64,000 nt of DNA, from the NCBI GenBank assembly GCA_963840785.1, contig CAWJAF010000004.1, positions 186,001-250,000 of the forward strand. The letters run 5' to 3'. Source of the stretch: JALYOK01 sp963840785 (GTDB lineage: Bacteria > Pseudomonadota > Gammaproteobacteria > Burkholderiales > JALYOK01). Shown piece after piece: positions 1 to 9,301 of this stretch. Position 1 is the first letter of the stretch. Each line of letters starts with the position of its first letter. The notes beneath the pieces are model-generated. The model ran no database searches, was not told the DNA's origin, and saw only the letters and a list, made by a program, of their open reading frames with translations. The position numbers and the translations under genes were made by a program.

Positions 1-105
1 CGCGAATGTTGCTTTGGCAAGATTGGCGGAATCGGCGGCGCTACTCGATTGACCGGCAATCGCGCCAAGCAATAACAACAGCCTAATAGTCAACTTCAAT
101 TTCAT
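1..105 (-). CDS. Exported protein, N-terminal fragment only
   Basis: Reading on the reverse strand from the ATG at 105-103 gives 35 codons that run off the window. The fragment is a typical Sec signal peptide: MKLK, then a Leu-rich core, then a small-residue stretch ending near SSSAAD. An AGGA ribosome-binding site lies just upstream (ccgaggataaacatc). The body of the protein lies outside the window, so its function cannot be given. It is divergent from the TRAP transporter operon. Confidence 0.6.
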   Translation of the reverse strand, partial: MKLKLTIRLLLLLGAIAGQSSSAADSANLAKATFA

Positions 106-144
106 GATGTTTATCCTCGGAAGAATCAGCCTCAAAAATCAAAT

Positions 145-230
145 CTTGTCATTCTGAGCGAAGCGAAGAATCTGCTTTTTCCAATTCAACAAAAGCAGGT
201 TCTTCGGCCTCACGGCCTAAGAATGACAAG
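145..230. repeat. Imperfect palindrome of the GTCATTCTGAGCGAAG type
   Basis: CTTGTCATTCT at the left end is matched by AGAATGACAAG at the right end, and an inner GAAGAATCTGCTTTT pairs imperfectly with AAAAGCAGGTTCTTCG. The whole 86 bases can fold as one long hairpin. Palindromes of this type are dispersed between genes in many proteobacterial genomes. It lies between the divergent genes at 105 and 337, so it could also affect their promoters. Confidence 0.6.
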
Positions 231-336
231 CATGATGCGATGCTGAAATCAATTTGTCAGGCGTAGTCATAGAAACTTACCCAATGTTACGTGTACTATA
301 CCCTCAACGTTGAAACAATTTAAAACTGGAGGCGCA

Positions 337-1329
337 GTGACATCCATGATCAAAATCTTCTTTATGCTCGCGTGCCTTTGCACGGCCAATCTAGGCATCG
401 CCGCGGATCTCACCTTGCGCTTCGGCACCACATTTGTCAGCGGCAGCAATCTGCACAAAGGCATGTTGAAATTTGCCGAAATCGTCGAGAAAGAAAGCCA
501 AGGCAAGATTAAGATTCAAGTTTATACCGACAGCCAAATCGGTGATATTTTGCAACTGATTTCCGGTATGCAGCTAGGCACAGTGGACATGGCTTTTCTA
601 GGCGTCGCGAATGCCGGGCAGTTAAAAGGCGGTGCGCCACTGAATATTTCTTACACGCCTTATCTTTACAGGAATAAAGAAAAGGCCGCAGAAATTATGA
701 ACGGGCCGATCTTCCAAGAAATGTACGAGAATTTGGCGAAGCAATCGGGCCTGCGCATTTTCGCCGTCGCCGGCGCGCGCAGCCCGCGTGCGATCGTCAC
801 GACAAAGGGGCCGATCAAGACGCCGGCCGATCTCAAAGGCATGCGCTTACGCATTCCACCGATCGATATGTTCCGCGCCATGTTCGAGCAGGTTGGCGTG
901 AAAGTTGTGCCGCTCGGCATTAATGAAATCTACATGGCGCTGTCGCGCAATCAAGTGGAAGGTCAAGACAATGGATTCGACCTTACGCTGACATTCAAGT
1001 GGCAGGAAGTTTCAAAATTTTGGTCGGCGACTGACCATGTTCACGATGTTTCGGCGTGGTACATCAATGAAAAACGTTGGAAGGCGTTAACGCAAGAGCA
1101 GCGAGAGATTTTCCAGCGCGCTGCGCGCGAAGGCGGCAAAGTGGTAACCGCCCTCGGCGAGGAATTCGATAAGCGCGGCTTGGAAGAATTAAAAAAATCC
1201 GGGATCACCTACACCGTTCCGGATCGTGCCGCGTTTCAAGCCGCATGGCGAGATGTCCACAAAGCTTACGAAGACAAAGGCATCTGGCCGAAGGGTTTGG
1301 TCGACAAAATTCGCAACATACAGCAATAA
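337..1329 (+). CDS. dctP: TRAP transporter solute-binding protein (DctP family)
   Basis: This is the periplasmic binding component of a tripartite ATP-independent periplasmic transporter, which hands small organic acids or related solutes to the DctQM membrane pair. The protein has a signal peptide (IKIFFMLACLCTANLGIAA) and is of family length (about 330 residues), with the DctP pattern through the hinge (TPADLKGMRLRIPPIDMF). The ribosome-binding site GGAGG at 328-332 lies 4 bases before GTG 337 and 13 before ATG 346; GTG 337 is preferred but ATG 346 is possible. dctQ and dctM follow. The substrate cannot be told from sequence alone. Confidence 0.9.
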   Translation: MTSMIKIFFMLACLCTANLGIAADLTLRFGTTFVSGSNLHKGMLKFAEIVEKESQGKIKIQVYTDSQIGDILQLISGMQLGTVDMAFLGVANAGQLKGGAPLNISYTPYLYRNKEKAAEIMNGPIFQEMYENLAKQSGLRIFAVAGARSPRAIVTTKGPIKTPADLKGMRLRIPPIDMFRAMFEQVGVKVVPLGINEIYMALSRNQVEGQDNGFDLTLTFKWQEVSKFWSATDHVHDVSAWYINEKRWKALTQEQREIFQRAAREGGKVVTALGEEFDKRGLEELKKSGITYTVPDRAAFQAAWRDVHKAYEDKGIWPKGLVDKIRNIQQ

Positions 1330-1339
1330 TGGCGTCGCA

Positions 1340-1366
1340 CGGGGATCCGATATCCATGCGGATCTC
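1340..1366 (-). repeat. Dispersed hairpin repeat with CATGGATAT loop (reverse copy)
   Basis: GATCCG (1344-1349) and CGGATC (1359-1364) form a perfect 6-base-pair stem. On the reverse strand the loop reads CATGGATAT, the same loop seen in copies near 5.5, 19.8, 42.5 and 59.9 kb. It sits between dctP and dctQ, where a stem-loop could set the higher level of the binding protein relative to the permease. Confidence 0.6.
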
Positions 1367-1395
1367 CAAGGCATTGTTCTTCTGATCTAGTATCC

Positions 1396-1911
1396 ATGGA
1401 CTTCCTGGAAGCATTGCTTGCGAAACTCGAAACACTGTTCGAATGGTTCATCGCGGTGTTGATGATGTTTTTGCTCGGCATCGTCGCGGCAATGATGTTC
1501 GATCGTCATTTAGTAACGCTGCCAATGGCAGCGCCCGATCAATACGCGCGCATCGCGTTGGTTTGGATTTGCTTTATCGGATTCGCATTGGCTGTTCGTG
1601 CGGGCGTCACCATCCGTGTCGACATGATCGACTCTCGTTTGTCGAAAATTTGGCGGCTACGCTTGGCGTTGCTATTTGATGTGATCTTGATGGTCCTGGT
1701 TATCGTACTGGGCGTGAAGAGTTGGCCGGTCGTGCAGATAGGCCTCGATCAGCTTCTGCTTGGCACGGAAATTCCCGCGGCGGCGACTTCCGCATCGCTG
1801 TTAGTCGGCTGCGTGTTAATGGCGATCTTCTTGGCGACACGAATCGCGCAACGCATTCGCGGCAAAGTCCCCGTTGCCGCGTCGCATCTCGGCGGTGACA
1901 ACATTGAGTAG
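1396..1911 (+). CDS. dctQ: TRAP transporter small permease subunit (DctQ family)
   Basis: This is a 171-residue membrane protein with about four hydrophobic helices, the usual size for DctQ. The helices lie at residues about 14-34, 46-65, 88-110 and 130-150. DctQ forms a complex with DctM and the binding protein, and Na+-driven uptake is known for this family. The start is ATG 1396, 66 bases after dctP. dctM begins 15 bases after its stop, so the three genes form one operon. Confidence 0.88.
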   Translation: MDFLEALLAKLETLFEWFIAVLMMFLLGIVAAMMFDRHLVTLPMAAPDQYARIALVWICFIGFALAVRAGVTIRVDMIDSRLSKIWRLRLALLFDVILMVLVIVLGVKSWPVVQIGLDQLLLGTEIPAAATSASLLVGCVLMAIFLATRIAQRIRGKVPVAASHLGGDNIE

Positions 1912-1926
1912 GGCACGGCGAACGCG

Positions 1927-3207
1927 ATGCTGATTTTATTGTTCGTTGTGTTCATGGTCGCGCTGCTGGTCGGCTTCGATGTCGGCTTCTCGATGATCTT
2001 GGCTGCGCTGCTCGGTATCTTGTTCAAACAAGATTCCATCGTCGACATCACCATGATGCCGCTGTCGATGATCGCCGGTGTCGACACTTATTCATTGGTA
2101 CAAATCCCGCTTTTTATTTTGGCGGGCGAGTTAATGAATCGCGGTGGATTAACACAGCGCTTAATCGATTGGGCGATGTCGCTGATCGGCCAATGGAAAG
2201 GCAGTCTCGGCCATGTTTCCATCATCACCAACTTCATCATGGCCGGGGTCAGCGGCTCTGCCGTTGCAGACGCCGTCGCCACAGGAAAGCCGCTGATTCC
2301 CGCGATGCGCAAAGAAGGCTACGGCGACGGCTTCGCCGGTGCGGTGATAGCGGCGGGCGCGTTGCTCGGCCCAATCATTCCGCCATCCATCCCGATGGTG
2401 GTTTACGCACAGTTGTCCAGCCAATCCGTTGTGAAATTATTTATGGCGGGCGTGATGCCGGGGGTTTTGCTGGCGCTAGGCTTTCTCGTCATTTGCTCGA
2501 TCGTCGCTCGGGTTCGCAATTATCCAAGCCGTCCGCGCGCGACTACGCGCGAGAAAGTCACCGCAACGCGCCGCGCGGGATGGGCGTTGATGATGCCACT
2601 GATTATTCTGTTCGGCATTCGATTCGGCTGGGTGACTGACACCGAGGCAGCGGCTGTCGCGGCGCTTTACGCGCTTGGCGTGAGCCTGTTCGTTTATCGC
2701 GGACTCAAGATTGGCGAGTTGCCGAAAGTCCTCGGGCAAACAGCGCGCTCATCCGCGGTGATTTTATTTTTGCTGGCCGCCGCGGGACCGTTTTCTTGGC
2801 TCGTGGCGGAAAGCCAAATCAACTTGCACGTCGCGGAAATGGTGAGACAGTATTCGACCAACCCTATCGTCGTGCTGATTGTCATCAATCTATTTCTGTT
2901 GTTGATCGGCTGCATCATTGAGCCATTGCCGGCAATGATCATTTTTCTTCCCGCGCTGATTCCGCTCGGCCAGCAACTTGGTATCGATCCGATACAATTC
3001 GGCGCGGTGATCGTGCTTAATCTCATGATCGGATTGATGCATCCGCCGATTGGATTATTGCTGTTCGTCGTGTCAAGCGTCGGCAAGATTTCCATCACGC
3101 CGGTCATGTGGCAAAGCTTGCCGTTTCTTGCGTGGGCGCTCACGGTATTGGCGCTCACGATCGTCTTTCCGGAAATCACGACCTGGCTGCCAAATCAGCT
3201 ACACTGA
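1927..3207 (+). CDS. dctM: TRAP transporter large permease subunit (DctM family)
   Basis: The product is a 426-residue, strongly hydrophobic protein of typical DctM length. It has the conserved NFIMAGVSGSAVADA stretch and the GALLGPIIPPSIPMV segment near residue 140, which are characteristic of the family's ion and substrate path. It catalyses cation-coupled solute import with DctQ and DctP. It follows dctQ by 15 bases and ends the operon. Confidence 0.93.
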   Translation: MLILLFVVFMVALLVGFDVGFSMILAALLGILFKQDSIVDITMMPLSMIAGVDTYSLVQIPLFILAGELMNRGGLTQRLIDWAMSLIGQWKGSLGHVSIITNFIMAGVSGSAVADAVATGKPLIPAMRKEGYGDGFAGAVIAAGALLGPIIPPSIPMVVYAQLSSQSVVKLFMAGVMPGVLLALGFLVICSIVARVRNYPSRPRATTREKVTATRRAGWALMMPLIILFGIRFGWVTDTEAAAVAALYALGVSLFVYRGLKIGELPKVLGQTARSSAVILFLLAAAGPFSWLVAESQINLHVAEMVRQYSTNPIVVLIVINLFLLLIGCIIEPLPAMIIFLPALIPLGQQLGIDPIQFGAVIVLNLMIGLMHPPIGLLLFVVSSVGKISITPVMWQSLPFLAWALTVLALTIVFPEITTWLPNQLH

Positions 3208-3232
3208 CGGCAATTAATCAAGGGGAGCTGCA

Positions 3233-4379
3233 ATGGAACAACAATCTATCCCACATCAAGAATCCGTTTTACCCTTCACGTTCAGTGGCAAGGGCTCGGA
3301 ATATTTCAGCATCTGGATCGTCAATATTGCATTAACCATCATCACCCTCGGCATCTATTCTGCTTGGGCCAAAGTGCGGAAAATGCAATATCTTTACCGC
3401 AATACGTCGCTCGCTGGTTCGAGTTTTGACTATCACGGTAATCCGATTGCAATCCTGAAGGGACGCGCGATAGCGTTTGGCGCGATTGTAGGCGTTCAGC
3501 TCGCTTCACAGTTTGCGCCCGCGATTGGCGGTTTGCTCATGCTGGCATTGGCCGCCATTATGCCGTGGATGATCAAGCGATCGTTTCAGTTTAAATTGCA
3601 CAACAGCAGCTATCGGGGATTACGGTTTAAATTTGACGGCAGCACCGGCGGCGCCTACCGAGCATTCCTATTCATCCCCTTAGCCGGCATCTTAATCGGC
3701 GGCGCAATTGCGGTGGCGGCCGGTTCTCTATTCGGCGCATGGGCTGGCGGAATCGCCATCGTCGGAGGAGTGCTCCTTTCCCTTATGCTATGGCCTTATG
3801 CGCATCATCAAATAAAACATTACCAGCACGATAACAGCCGATTCGGTACCACCGACTTTAGTTTTTCCGCACAGCCGGGGCAATTCTACAAAGTTTATTT
3901 GGTCGCAGGTTTACTTGGACTGGTTACATTGATTCTATTCGGCATAGTGTTGAGCGGCATTGTGATGGGGCTGATTCGCGACGGCGCGGCTGGCGCTAGA
4001 AATCCCATTACCATGATCCTGATAGGCTTTTTGACCATGGGGTTTCTTCGCTGTTTACCAGGCAATTGTCGGCCCCTTCATTCAAGCTCGCCTGCAAAAT
4101 GTCGCCTGGAACAACACCAAGCTCGGCGAGCACTCGTTCGTTAGCGACGTCTCGGCGCGAAAATTATTTTTCATCACGTTCACCAATTTTATTCTGATCA
4201 TTTTGACCTTGGGTTTGTACAAGCCTTTCGCGACGATTCGCTTGTTACGCTATCGTTTGGAGACAATGGGCTTTGTGCCCCATGGGTCAATGGAGGCGTT
4301 TCTTGCCGGACAAGCGCAGCAACAAAGCGCCACCGGCGAAGAGACGGCGGAGATGTTTGATGTGGATATTTCGTTTTAA
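3233..4379 (+). CDS. DUF898 (YjgN-type) inner-membrane protein, one frameshift
   Basis: The N-terminal part (FTFSGKGSEYFSIWIVNIAL, then GIYSAWAKVRKMQYLY) is the typical DUF898 repeat, with a second copy beginning about residue 205 and several membrane segments. The frame breaks near 4041-4046 in a run of G and T. Reading one base shorter restores ATMGFFAVYQAIVGPFIQ and then the conserved AWNNTKLGEHSF motif to a stop at 4377-4379. Family function is unknown; in many genomes a DUF898 gene precedes an M48 protease, as here. The RBS AGGGGAG lies upstream of ATG 3233. Confidence 0.8.
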
Positions 4380-4414
4380 GTGTGAACGATTTCGATGACG
4401 CTTAAATCAATGAT

Positions 4415-4436
4415 GTCATCCCCGCGAAAGCGGGAA
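4415..4436. repeat. Short GTCATCCCCGC hairpin
   Basis: CCCGC-GAAA-GCGGG forms a 5-base-pair stem with a GAAA loop, preceded by GTCAT. It belongs to the same simple palindrome class as the elements at 13846-13916 and 59468-59494. It follows the DUF898 gene and could act as an mRNA 3' end structure; there is no U-tract. Confidence 0.5.
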
Positions 4437-4506
4437 GGTGGATTCACAGTTGACGGTCAATAGGGCCCCTGCGATTCGCGCGGACGCTTTGGGCGATATT
4501 AATTCA

Positions 4507-5511
4507 TGATCCAAGCCAATTACTTCGACGGCAAAAGTGCGACCCGCCACGTTGTTACGCTCTCACTGTGTCGGGTGAACGCGCACGAATTGAAGGCGAC
4601 GGCATCGCGCGCGACGAACCGCTAGCGAGCCTGCGCGTGTCGGAACCCATGGGTAGCGCGCCGCGGCTGATTACATTCGCCGACGGTGCAATCTGTGAAG
4701 TCAGCGACCACGCGGGCTTAAGCGCCCTGCTCGCGCAAACCGGCTACCAAGAAAAAGCGGTGGTGCGCTGGCAGCAAAACGGCTTGTGGGTGATCGGCTC
4801 GTTGGTGTTCAGCATTGCATTTATTTGGGCTGGTTATCGCTTTGCCTTGCCGGTTTTCGCCGACGTGATCGCGCAGCAATTACCGGAAAAATCCATCGCG
4901 AAATTAGGCGAACATGTTTTGGCGAGCCCTCGACGAATCGGTGTTTAAGCCAAGCGGATTGCCGGCGGAGCGACAAAAGCAATTAATTGACTGGATTCGA
5001 AAAACTCGCCGCCGTCGAACGCAAAAAAAGTTTCCCATACGATTCATTTTCGCAAGAGCCCAGAGATCGGCGCGAACGCATTTGCACTTCCCTCAGGCGA
5101 TATCGTGATGACCGACGAACTGGTCGCGCTGGCCAAAGACGATCGAGAAGTTCACGCGGTTCTCGCGCACGAACTCGGCCATTTGGAGAAAGCGTCATAG
5201 CTTACGTCAATTGTTGCAAGGAACCATCGTCGGTTTGGTCGTGAGCTGGTATCTTGGCGATGTCAGTAGCATTTTGGCGAGCGCGCCGGCGGCGATTTTA
5301 CAGGCGCGTTATTCGCGAGATTTCGAGCGCGAGGCGGATGAGTTCGGCGCGGCGATGTTGAAACGGAACAATATTTCGCCGGGCTATTTAGCAAATATGT
5401 TGGAGCGTTTGGAAAAAGCGCATGGCCGCGAATAGCAGGCGAGAAAGTAAAGATTATTTTTCCACCCATCCGGGTACGAGCGAGCGCGTGCGCGTATTGC
5501 GCGAGCAATAG
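4507..5511 (+). CDS. M48 family metalloprotease, at least six frameshifts
   Basis: Pieces in all three frames join into one zinc metalloprotease. It starts at ATG 4507 (MIQANYFDGKSATRHVVTLS) and includes a transmembrane segment (GLWVIGSLVFSIAFIWAGYR). The active-site helix contains HELGH, encoded at 5168-5182, with the third zinc ligand region FEREADEFGAAML after it. It ends with YFSTHPGTSERVRVLREQ and a stop at 5509-5511. Shifts fall near 4567, 4930, 4990, 5045, 5200 and 5435. Family members are membrane-linked proteases acting in envelope quality control. Either the sequence here is poor or this is a decayed gene; the complete active site and similar damage in essential genes favour sequence error. 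Confidence 0.65.
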
Positions 5512-5515
5512 CATC

Positions 5516-5570
5516 GAGCCAGGAGCCATGGATATTGCTCATGCGGCATGCGTGGCGCGGCGGTCCGAGC
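5516..5570 (+). repeat. Dispersed hairpin repeat with CATGGATATT loop
   Basis: GAGC (5523-5526) pairs with GCTC (5537-5540) around the loop CATGGATATT. It is followed by the GCATGC-type second half common to the family. The copy begins five bases after the M48 protease stop codon. Confidence 0.6.
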
Positions 5571-5595
5571 CTCGGTTAAATGAGGGTTAAACGAT

Positions 5596-6707
5596 ATGAG
5601 TGATCTATTTGTGAGCTATGCCAGCGCCGATCGCGAGCGCGTTGCGCCGTTGGTGCAACGCTTAGAGCAACTCGGTTTTCCGTTTGGTGGGATCGCGATA
5701 TCGCCCACGGCCAAAATTATCATCGCGTCATCGAGCAAGCGCTTGATCAGGCCAAATGTGCGATTGTCGTGTGGTCGCGCGATTCAGTGAATTCGGAATG
5801 GGTGGTTAACGAAGCCTCCAGCGCGCGCAAACGCAACGCGTTGGTGCCGGTATTGATCGATGCGGTTGAAGCGCCGTTGGAGTTTCGCCATTTGCAAACA
5901 GCGGATTTGCGCGAGGACAATCCAGACAAAGAAAGCGAATTCGAAAAACTTCAACGCAGCGTGCTGCAAATCGTCGGCGGCCTCGCAAAAACGCGCCTCA
6001 ATATTTCTCATGCGGCGACGAAACCTAAAACTCTTTTGGCAAACACCAATTGGCTGGGCAATCAGCGCAGCGGTGTGTTGTTAATTGGCGTCGCTGTATT
6101 GCTTGCAGTGTTAAACAAGTAGGTTGATTGGCGCGCCGCAAGTCGTCACGACATCGCAAGTTCAATCGAATGAATCGCACGCCGCCGAGCGCAACAAAAT
6201 CGCCGCGGAAAAAATCGCCTGCTGCGATCCCGGCATAATGCAGGCGCCTGCGGAACAATCAAAACCCGTCGGCGGCGGAACGCATCAATCTGCTCAGATC
6301 CGGAGAACGGCGCGCAGCTCGTCGCGGCGGCGGAAGAAAATTGGCGAAGAATTTTTGAGACGAACGAGCCGAAATGCTACAATCTTAAGCAGCAATCGTT
6401 TGCGACTGATTGGCTTGCGCAATGAGCAACCAACACCGATCGCTACGCTGGCCGTTCATGTCGAGCCGGCAGTCGAGCTACAACATCAAGTTACTCGCGG
6501 TTTTCGCAGCGGACCAGGAACGCGGGCCATTCAAGAAAATCGGCGAGTTTGAGATTCCGAATCACAAAAACATGCGCGCGCCGTTTCACGAATTCAACTT
6601 CGAAACAGTCACCGCGCGTTTCGTGAAATTGCAAATCGTAAGTTTTGTGTACCGGCGATGGGCCAAATGGTAACGTCTGCACGATGCAGCTATACGGCCC
6701 GCAATAA
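5596..6707 (+). CDS. TIR-domain protein with membrane segment and discoidin-like C-terminus, several frameshifts
   Basis: The start MSDLFVSYASADRERVAPLV is a clear TIR beta-A motif. After a shift near 5683 the frame gives VWWDRDI and then VVWSRDSVNSEWVVNE, which contains the glutamate expected in NADase-type TIR domains. A hydrophobic helix (VLLIGVAVLLAVL) follows near 6075-6115. Further pieces, shifting near 6120, 6290, 6420, 6480 and 6650, read ENGAQLVAAAEENWRRIF, HNIKLL-type strands, FHEFNFETVTARFVKLQI and finally GPNGNVCTMQLYGPQ before a stop at 6705-6707. The last part resembles an F5/8 (discoidin) beta-sandwich. TIR proteins of bacteria often cleave NAD or serve as signalling adaptors; the role here is not known. 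Confidence 0.6.
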
Positions 6708-6729
6708 GAAAACGATCGCGACCGAAGAA

Positions 6730-7268
6730 TTACTTCATATCGAGAAAATCGAACAGGCCGCCTTCGCGGAATTCGTTGGCGTGGCGCAAGCGATTCGATA
6801 GCATGCGCGCGACTTCTTTTAAACAGCGATGGCAAGCCGCGGATGATTGGCCGTCAACGTTCGAAATTATCTCGGGTTAAGGCGGCGAACATCGAATCGT
6901 GTAAAACCAAACAAGTCGCGGAGCGTGGCATGTTTTCGATCAGCGCCATTTCGCCAAACGTTTTGCCGCGATCTAAGAATTCCCAACGTCACGCCATCAA
7001 GCGGGTCGCCGCGATAGACATGCACCATGCCTTCGACGATGAACAACATCGCATCGCCAATGTCACCTTCGCGAAACACAACGGTATCTTCCAGCGCGAC
7101 GTAAGCGCGCATATAGTGCGCGATAATGTCGACATCCTCGGACGGCAAGCCGCGAAACAGCTTCACCAGAACCAAAATATCCGGCCGCGCGCGCAAAATC
7201 GGCGCGAAATCGCCAAGATCGTCGAGGGTGGAGAATTGATCAAACGGTTGGGCCATGGCAGCAGTCAT
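6730..7268 (-). CDS. Cyclic nucleotide-binding domain protein, about three frameshifts
   Basis: From ATG 7268 (MTAAMAQPFDQFS) the protein has the cNMP-binding fold: LVKLFRGLPSEDVDIIAHYM, VVFREGDIGDAMLFIVEGMV, and after a shift near 6985 the phosphate-binding cassette DRGKTFGEMALIE followed by PRSATCLVL. The tail, after shifts near 6860 and 6830, ends GGLFDFLDMK with the stop at 6732-6730. About 180 residues leave no room for a helix-turn-helix, so it is probably a stand-alone sensor domain and not a CRP-type regulator. It converges on the TIR gene with a 22-base gap. Confidence 0.7.
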
Positions 7269-7330
7269 ATATGGATTTTCGTTAGACAGATATGGACTTG
7301 AAGAAAGTATATCGCGATTGTTACGTGGGT

Positions 7331-7888
7331 TTAAGTATTCTTGAGCTTGGCGAGAAACAAGTTTCGAAACTTTGCGACTTTTGGTGCGATCACGATCTGG
7401 CAATAGCCTTGCTCAGGATTATTGATGTAATATTCCTGGTGATAATTTTCCGCGGGATAAAAAGTTTGCGCTGCCGTCACTTCGGTAACAATTGGCCGAT
7501 CCCAGATTTTTTCGTGATTGAATTCGGCAATGGTTTCCTCCGCGATGCGCTGTTGTTCCGGCGAATGAAAAAATATTGCAGAACGATATTGTGTCCCAAT
7601 GTCATTGCCTTGACGATTTAATGTGGTCGGATCGTGAATCGTTAAAAAAACCTCCAATATTTCTCGGTAGGAAATCACCTTCGGATCGAAGTGAACTTGA
7701 ATGATCTCGGCGTGACCCGTTGTTCCCGAACACACGTCCCGATAGGTCGGATTCGGGTTCTTTCCACCCATATAGCCGGAAACCACATCGCTGACGCCGC
7801 GCAATTCGTCGAACAACACCTCGACGCACCAGAAACAACCGCCCGCGAGGGTGGCGACTTCACTTGTAGGTGCATTCGCTTGTATCAT
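7331..7888 (-). CDS. msrA: Peptide-methionine (S)-S-oxide reductase
   Basis: MsrA reduces methionine-S-sulfoxide in proteins and free methionine, using thioredoxin. The catalytic motif GCFWC lies at residues 17-21 from the ATG at 7888, with Cys18 as the nucleophile. TTGHAEIIQV and YHQEYYINNP complete the family signatures. Length is 185 residues, normal for MsrA. An upstream ATG at 7912 is in frame but overlaps the divergent promoter region. It is divergent from the HAD gene with 29 bases between starts. Confidence 0.95.
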   Translation of the reverse strand: MIQANAPTSEVATLAGGCFWCVEVLFDELRGVSDVVSGYMGGKNPNPTYRDVCSGTTGHAEIIQVHFDPKVISYREILEVFLTIHDPTTLNRQGNDIGTQYRSAIFFHSPEQQRIAEETIAEFNHEKIWDRPIVTEVTAAQTFYPAENYHQEYYINNPEQGYCQIVIAPKVAKFRNLFLAKLKNT

Positions 7889-7917
7889 TTGTGCCTCACT
7901 ATTTGGGAGCAATGTTA

Positions 7918-8638
7918 ATGAAACGCAGTTTACAACAGGTTAAAGCGCTGACGTTTGATGTGTTTGGTACGGTCGTCGATTATCGCGGTACGATTATTCG
8001 CGAAATGCGTGCGCTGGCCGAGAAGAAAGGCTTGGACGTCGATCCGGCGGCGTTCGCCGACGCCTGGCGTGACGGTTACCAACCGGCGATGCATCGGGTG
8101 CGTACAGGTGAATTGCCGTGGCTCACGATCGACGTGCTGCATCGCATGATCCTCGACGATCTATTGAAAAAATTTGGTATCAAGAAACTAAAGGAAGCCG
8201 ATATCGCCGATCTGAATCGGGTTTGGCATCGGCTCAAGCCTTGGCCCGATTCGGTCCGCGGCTTGAAGCGCCTGAAAACTAAATACATTATCGCGCCGCT
8301 CTCCAATGGCAACGTCTCGCTGCTCACCGAATATGGCGAAGTTCAGTGGATTGCCGTGGGATCTGATTCTTTCGGCGGAATTGGCGAAACACTACAAACC
8401 CGATCCCGAATCCTATCTCACTGCAGCGCGCTTGCTCGATCTACCATCGGAACAAGTGATGATGGTCGCGGCCCACAAAGACGATCTGGATCATGCCGCG
8501 AAAACGGGCATGCAAACCGCTTTCGTGACACGAGCAAATGAATTCAATCCGGATCGGAAAAAGGATTTGAAACACGAAAAGCGATTTGGCATCAACGCTA
8601 AGGATTTCGTCGACCTCGCAGACCAACTTGGCGCTTAA
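7918..8638 (+). CDS. HAD hydrolase, haloacid dehalogenase type II-like, one frameshift
   Basis: The first HAD motif is LTFDVFGTVVDYRG, with an Asp nucleophile followed by VFGT, typical of 2-haloacid dehalogenases of type II. The other motifs are PLSNGNVSLL (motif II), KHYKPDPESYL (motif III Lys) and MVAAHKDDLDHAA (motif IV). The frame shifts near 8335 and then runs to TAA 8636-8638. The start ATG 7918 is chosen because GGAG at 7906-7909 sits 8 bases upstream; ATG 7912 is only 2 bases away. Substrate is unproven. Confidence 0.85.
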
Positions 8639-8753
8639 ATATCATGGCGATGCCGATGCCGTCGAGCAAGATAGGCCAAGCGTCGAAAAATTTTACAGTG
8701 AATTTCAGCAATAAATGGCCTTACTTTGTCAAAGACATTCATGGAATTTACTC

Positions 8754-8815
8754 GTAACTTGTTACTAAATCTCATCAAAATGGTTTTTCATCATCGCTGG
8801 GCTGTAACTTGTTAC
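8754..8815 (+). promoter_or_regulatory. Twin palindromic sites GTAACTTGTTAC, likely enhancer sites for a sigma-54 activator
   Basis: The 12-base palindrome GTAACTTGTTAC occurs identically at 8754-8765 and 8804-8815, exactly 50 bases apart. Both lie about 205-265 bases upstream of the start predicted from the sigma-54 promoter at 8997-9010. Two dyad sites at such a distance are what bacterial enhancer-binding proteins of the NtrC class usually use. The cognate protein is not in the window. The rest of 8639-8990 holds no convincing gene. Confidence 0.65.
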
Positions 8816-8995
8816 AGGGCGAGGAGTTCCAAGCATGATGGATGGAAGGCCGCATGAATAAACGATCTACAGACACCGTCCGGCGGTCGGCCTTGCCGGA
8901 AATTACTGTCGAAAAAAATTACATTTTCATTACTTTTTCGATGCCAATTTCCGTCAATAATTCTAACACATTGATTACAAATATTTAATTTATTT

Positions 8996-9011
8996 TGGCC
9001 TGCAAATTGCT
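8996..9011 (+). promoter_or_regulatory. Sigma-54 (-24/-12) promoter
   Basis: TTGGCCTGCAAATTGCTT matches the sigma-54 consensus YTGGCACGRNNNTTGCW at 14 of 17 positions, including the essential GG at 8997-8998 and GC at 9009-9010 with exactly 10 bases between. The predicted start is about 9022. The transcript would run through a small open frame and end at the terminator at 9302-9327. Confidence 0.75.
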
Positions 9012-9064
9012 TAAAGCTAAATAAGAATAAGTTTCATCTAAAAAATTTGCCGTACGAGGGTTAA

Positions 9065-9271
9065 ATGGCTAAAAAAAGTAATGGCTGGTGCGCGTTCGCG
9101 CGCACGTTAGAGAGGGTTTTCGTTGCGACAAACACCAATTCTGGTGTTTGTTTTCTACGCAGTTATACCAATTCCAAGGGTGGTTTGACGTCGGTTGGGC
9201 GCTCGCTCGGTCGTGGCTTTATCACGCCTATGGAGCTCGGTTTAGGCCGGAGGATTTTGGCTATCGAGTAA
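9065..9271 (+). CDS. Possible 68-residue basic protein inside the sigma-54 transcript
   Basis: ATG 9065 follows GAGG at 9056-9059 with 5-base spacing, a good ribosome-binding site. The frame starts MAKKSNGWCAFARTLERVF and ends GRRILAIE. It is basic, with no signal peptide and no family that I recognise. Two perfect hairpins lie within the coding frame, which would be unusual for a plain gene. It could be a small regulatory protein, a leader peptide or a chance frame in a non-coding RNA. Confidence 0.35.
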   Translation: MAKKSNGWCAFARTLERVFVATNTNSGVCFLRSYTNSKGGLTSVGRSLGRGFITPMELGLGRRILAIE

Positions 9272-9301
9272 ATTTACCTTGTCCTTTCCTTGAGGTCTTG
9301 T

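Noticed and set aside
8820..8880. GGCCGCATGAATAAACG, partly like the CATGGATATT repeat
   Set aside because: There is no flanking stem and too few matching bases to count as a copy.
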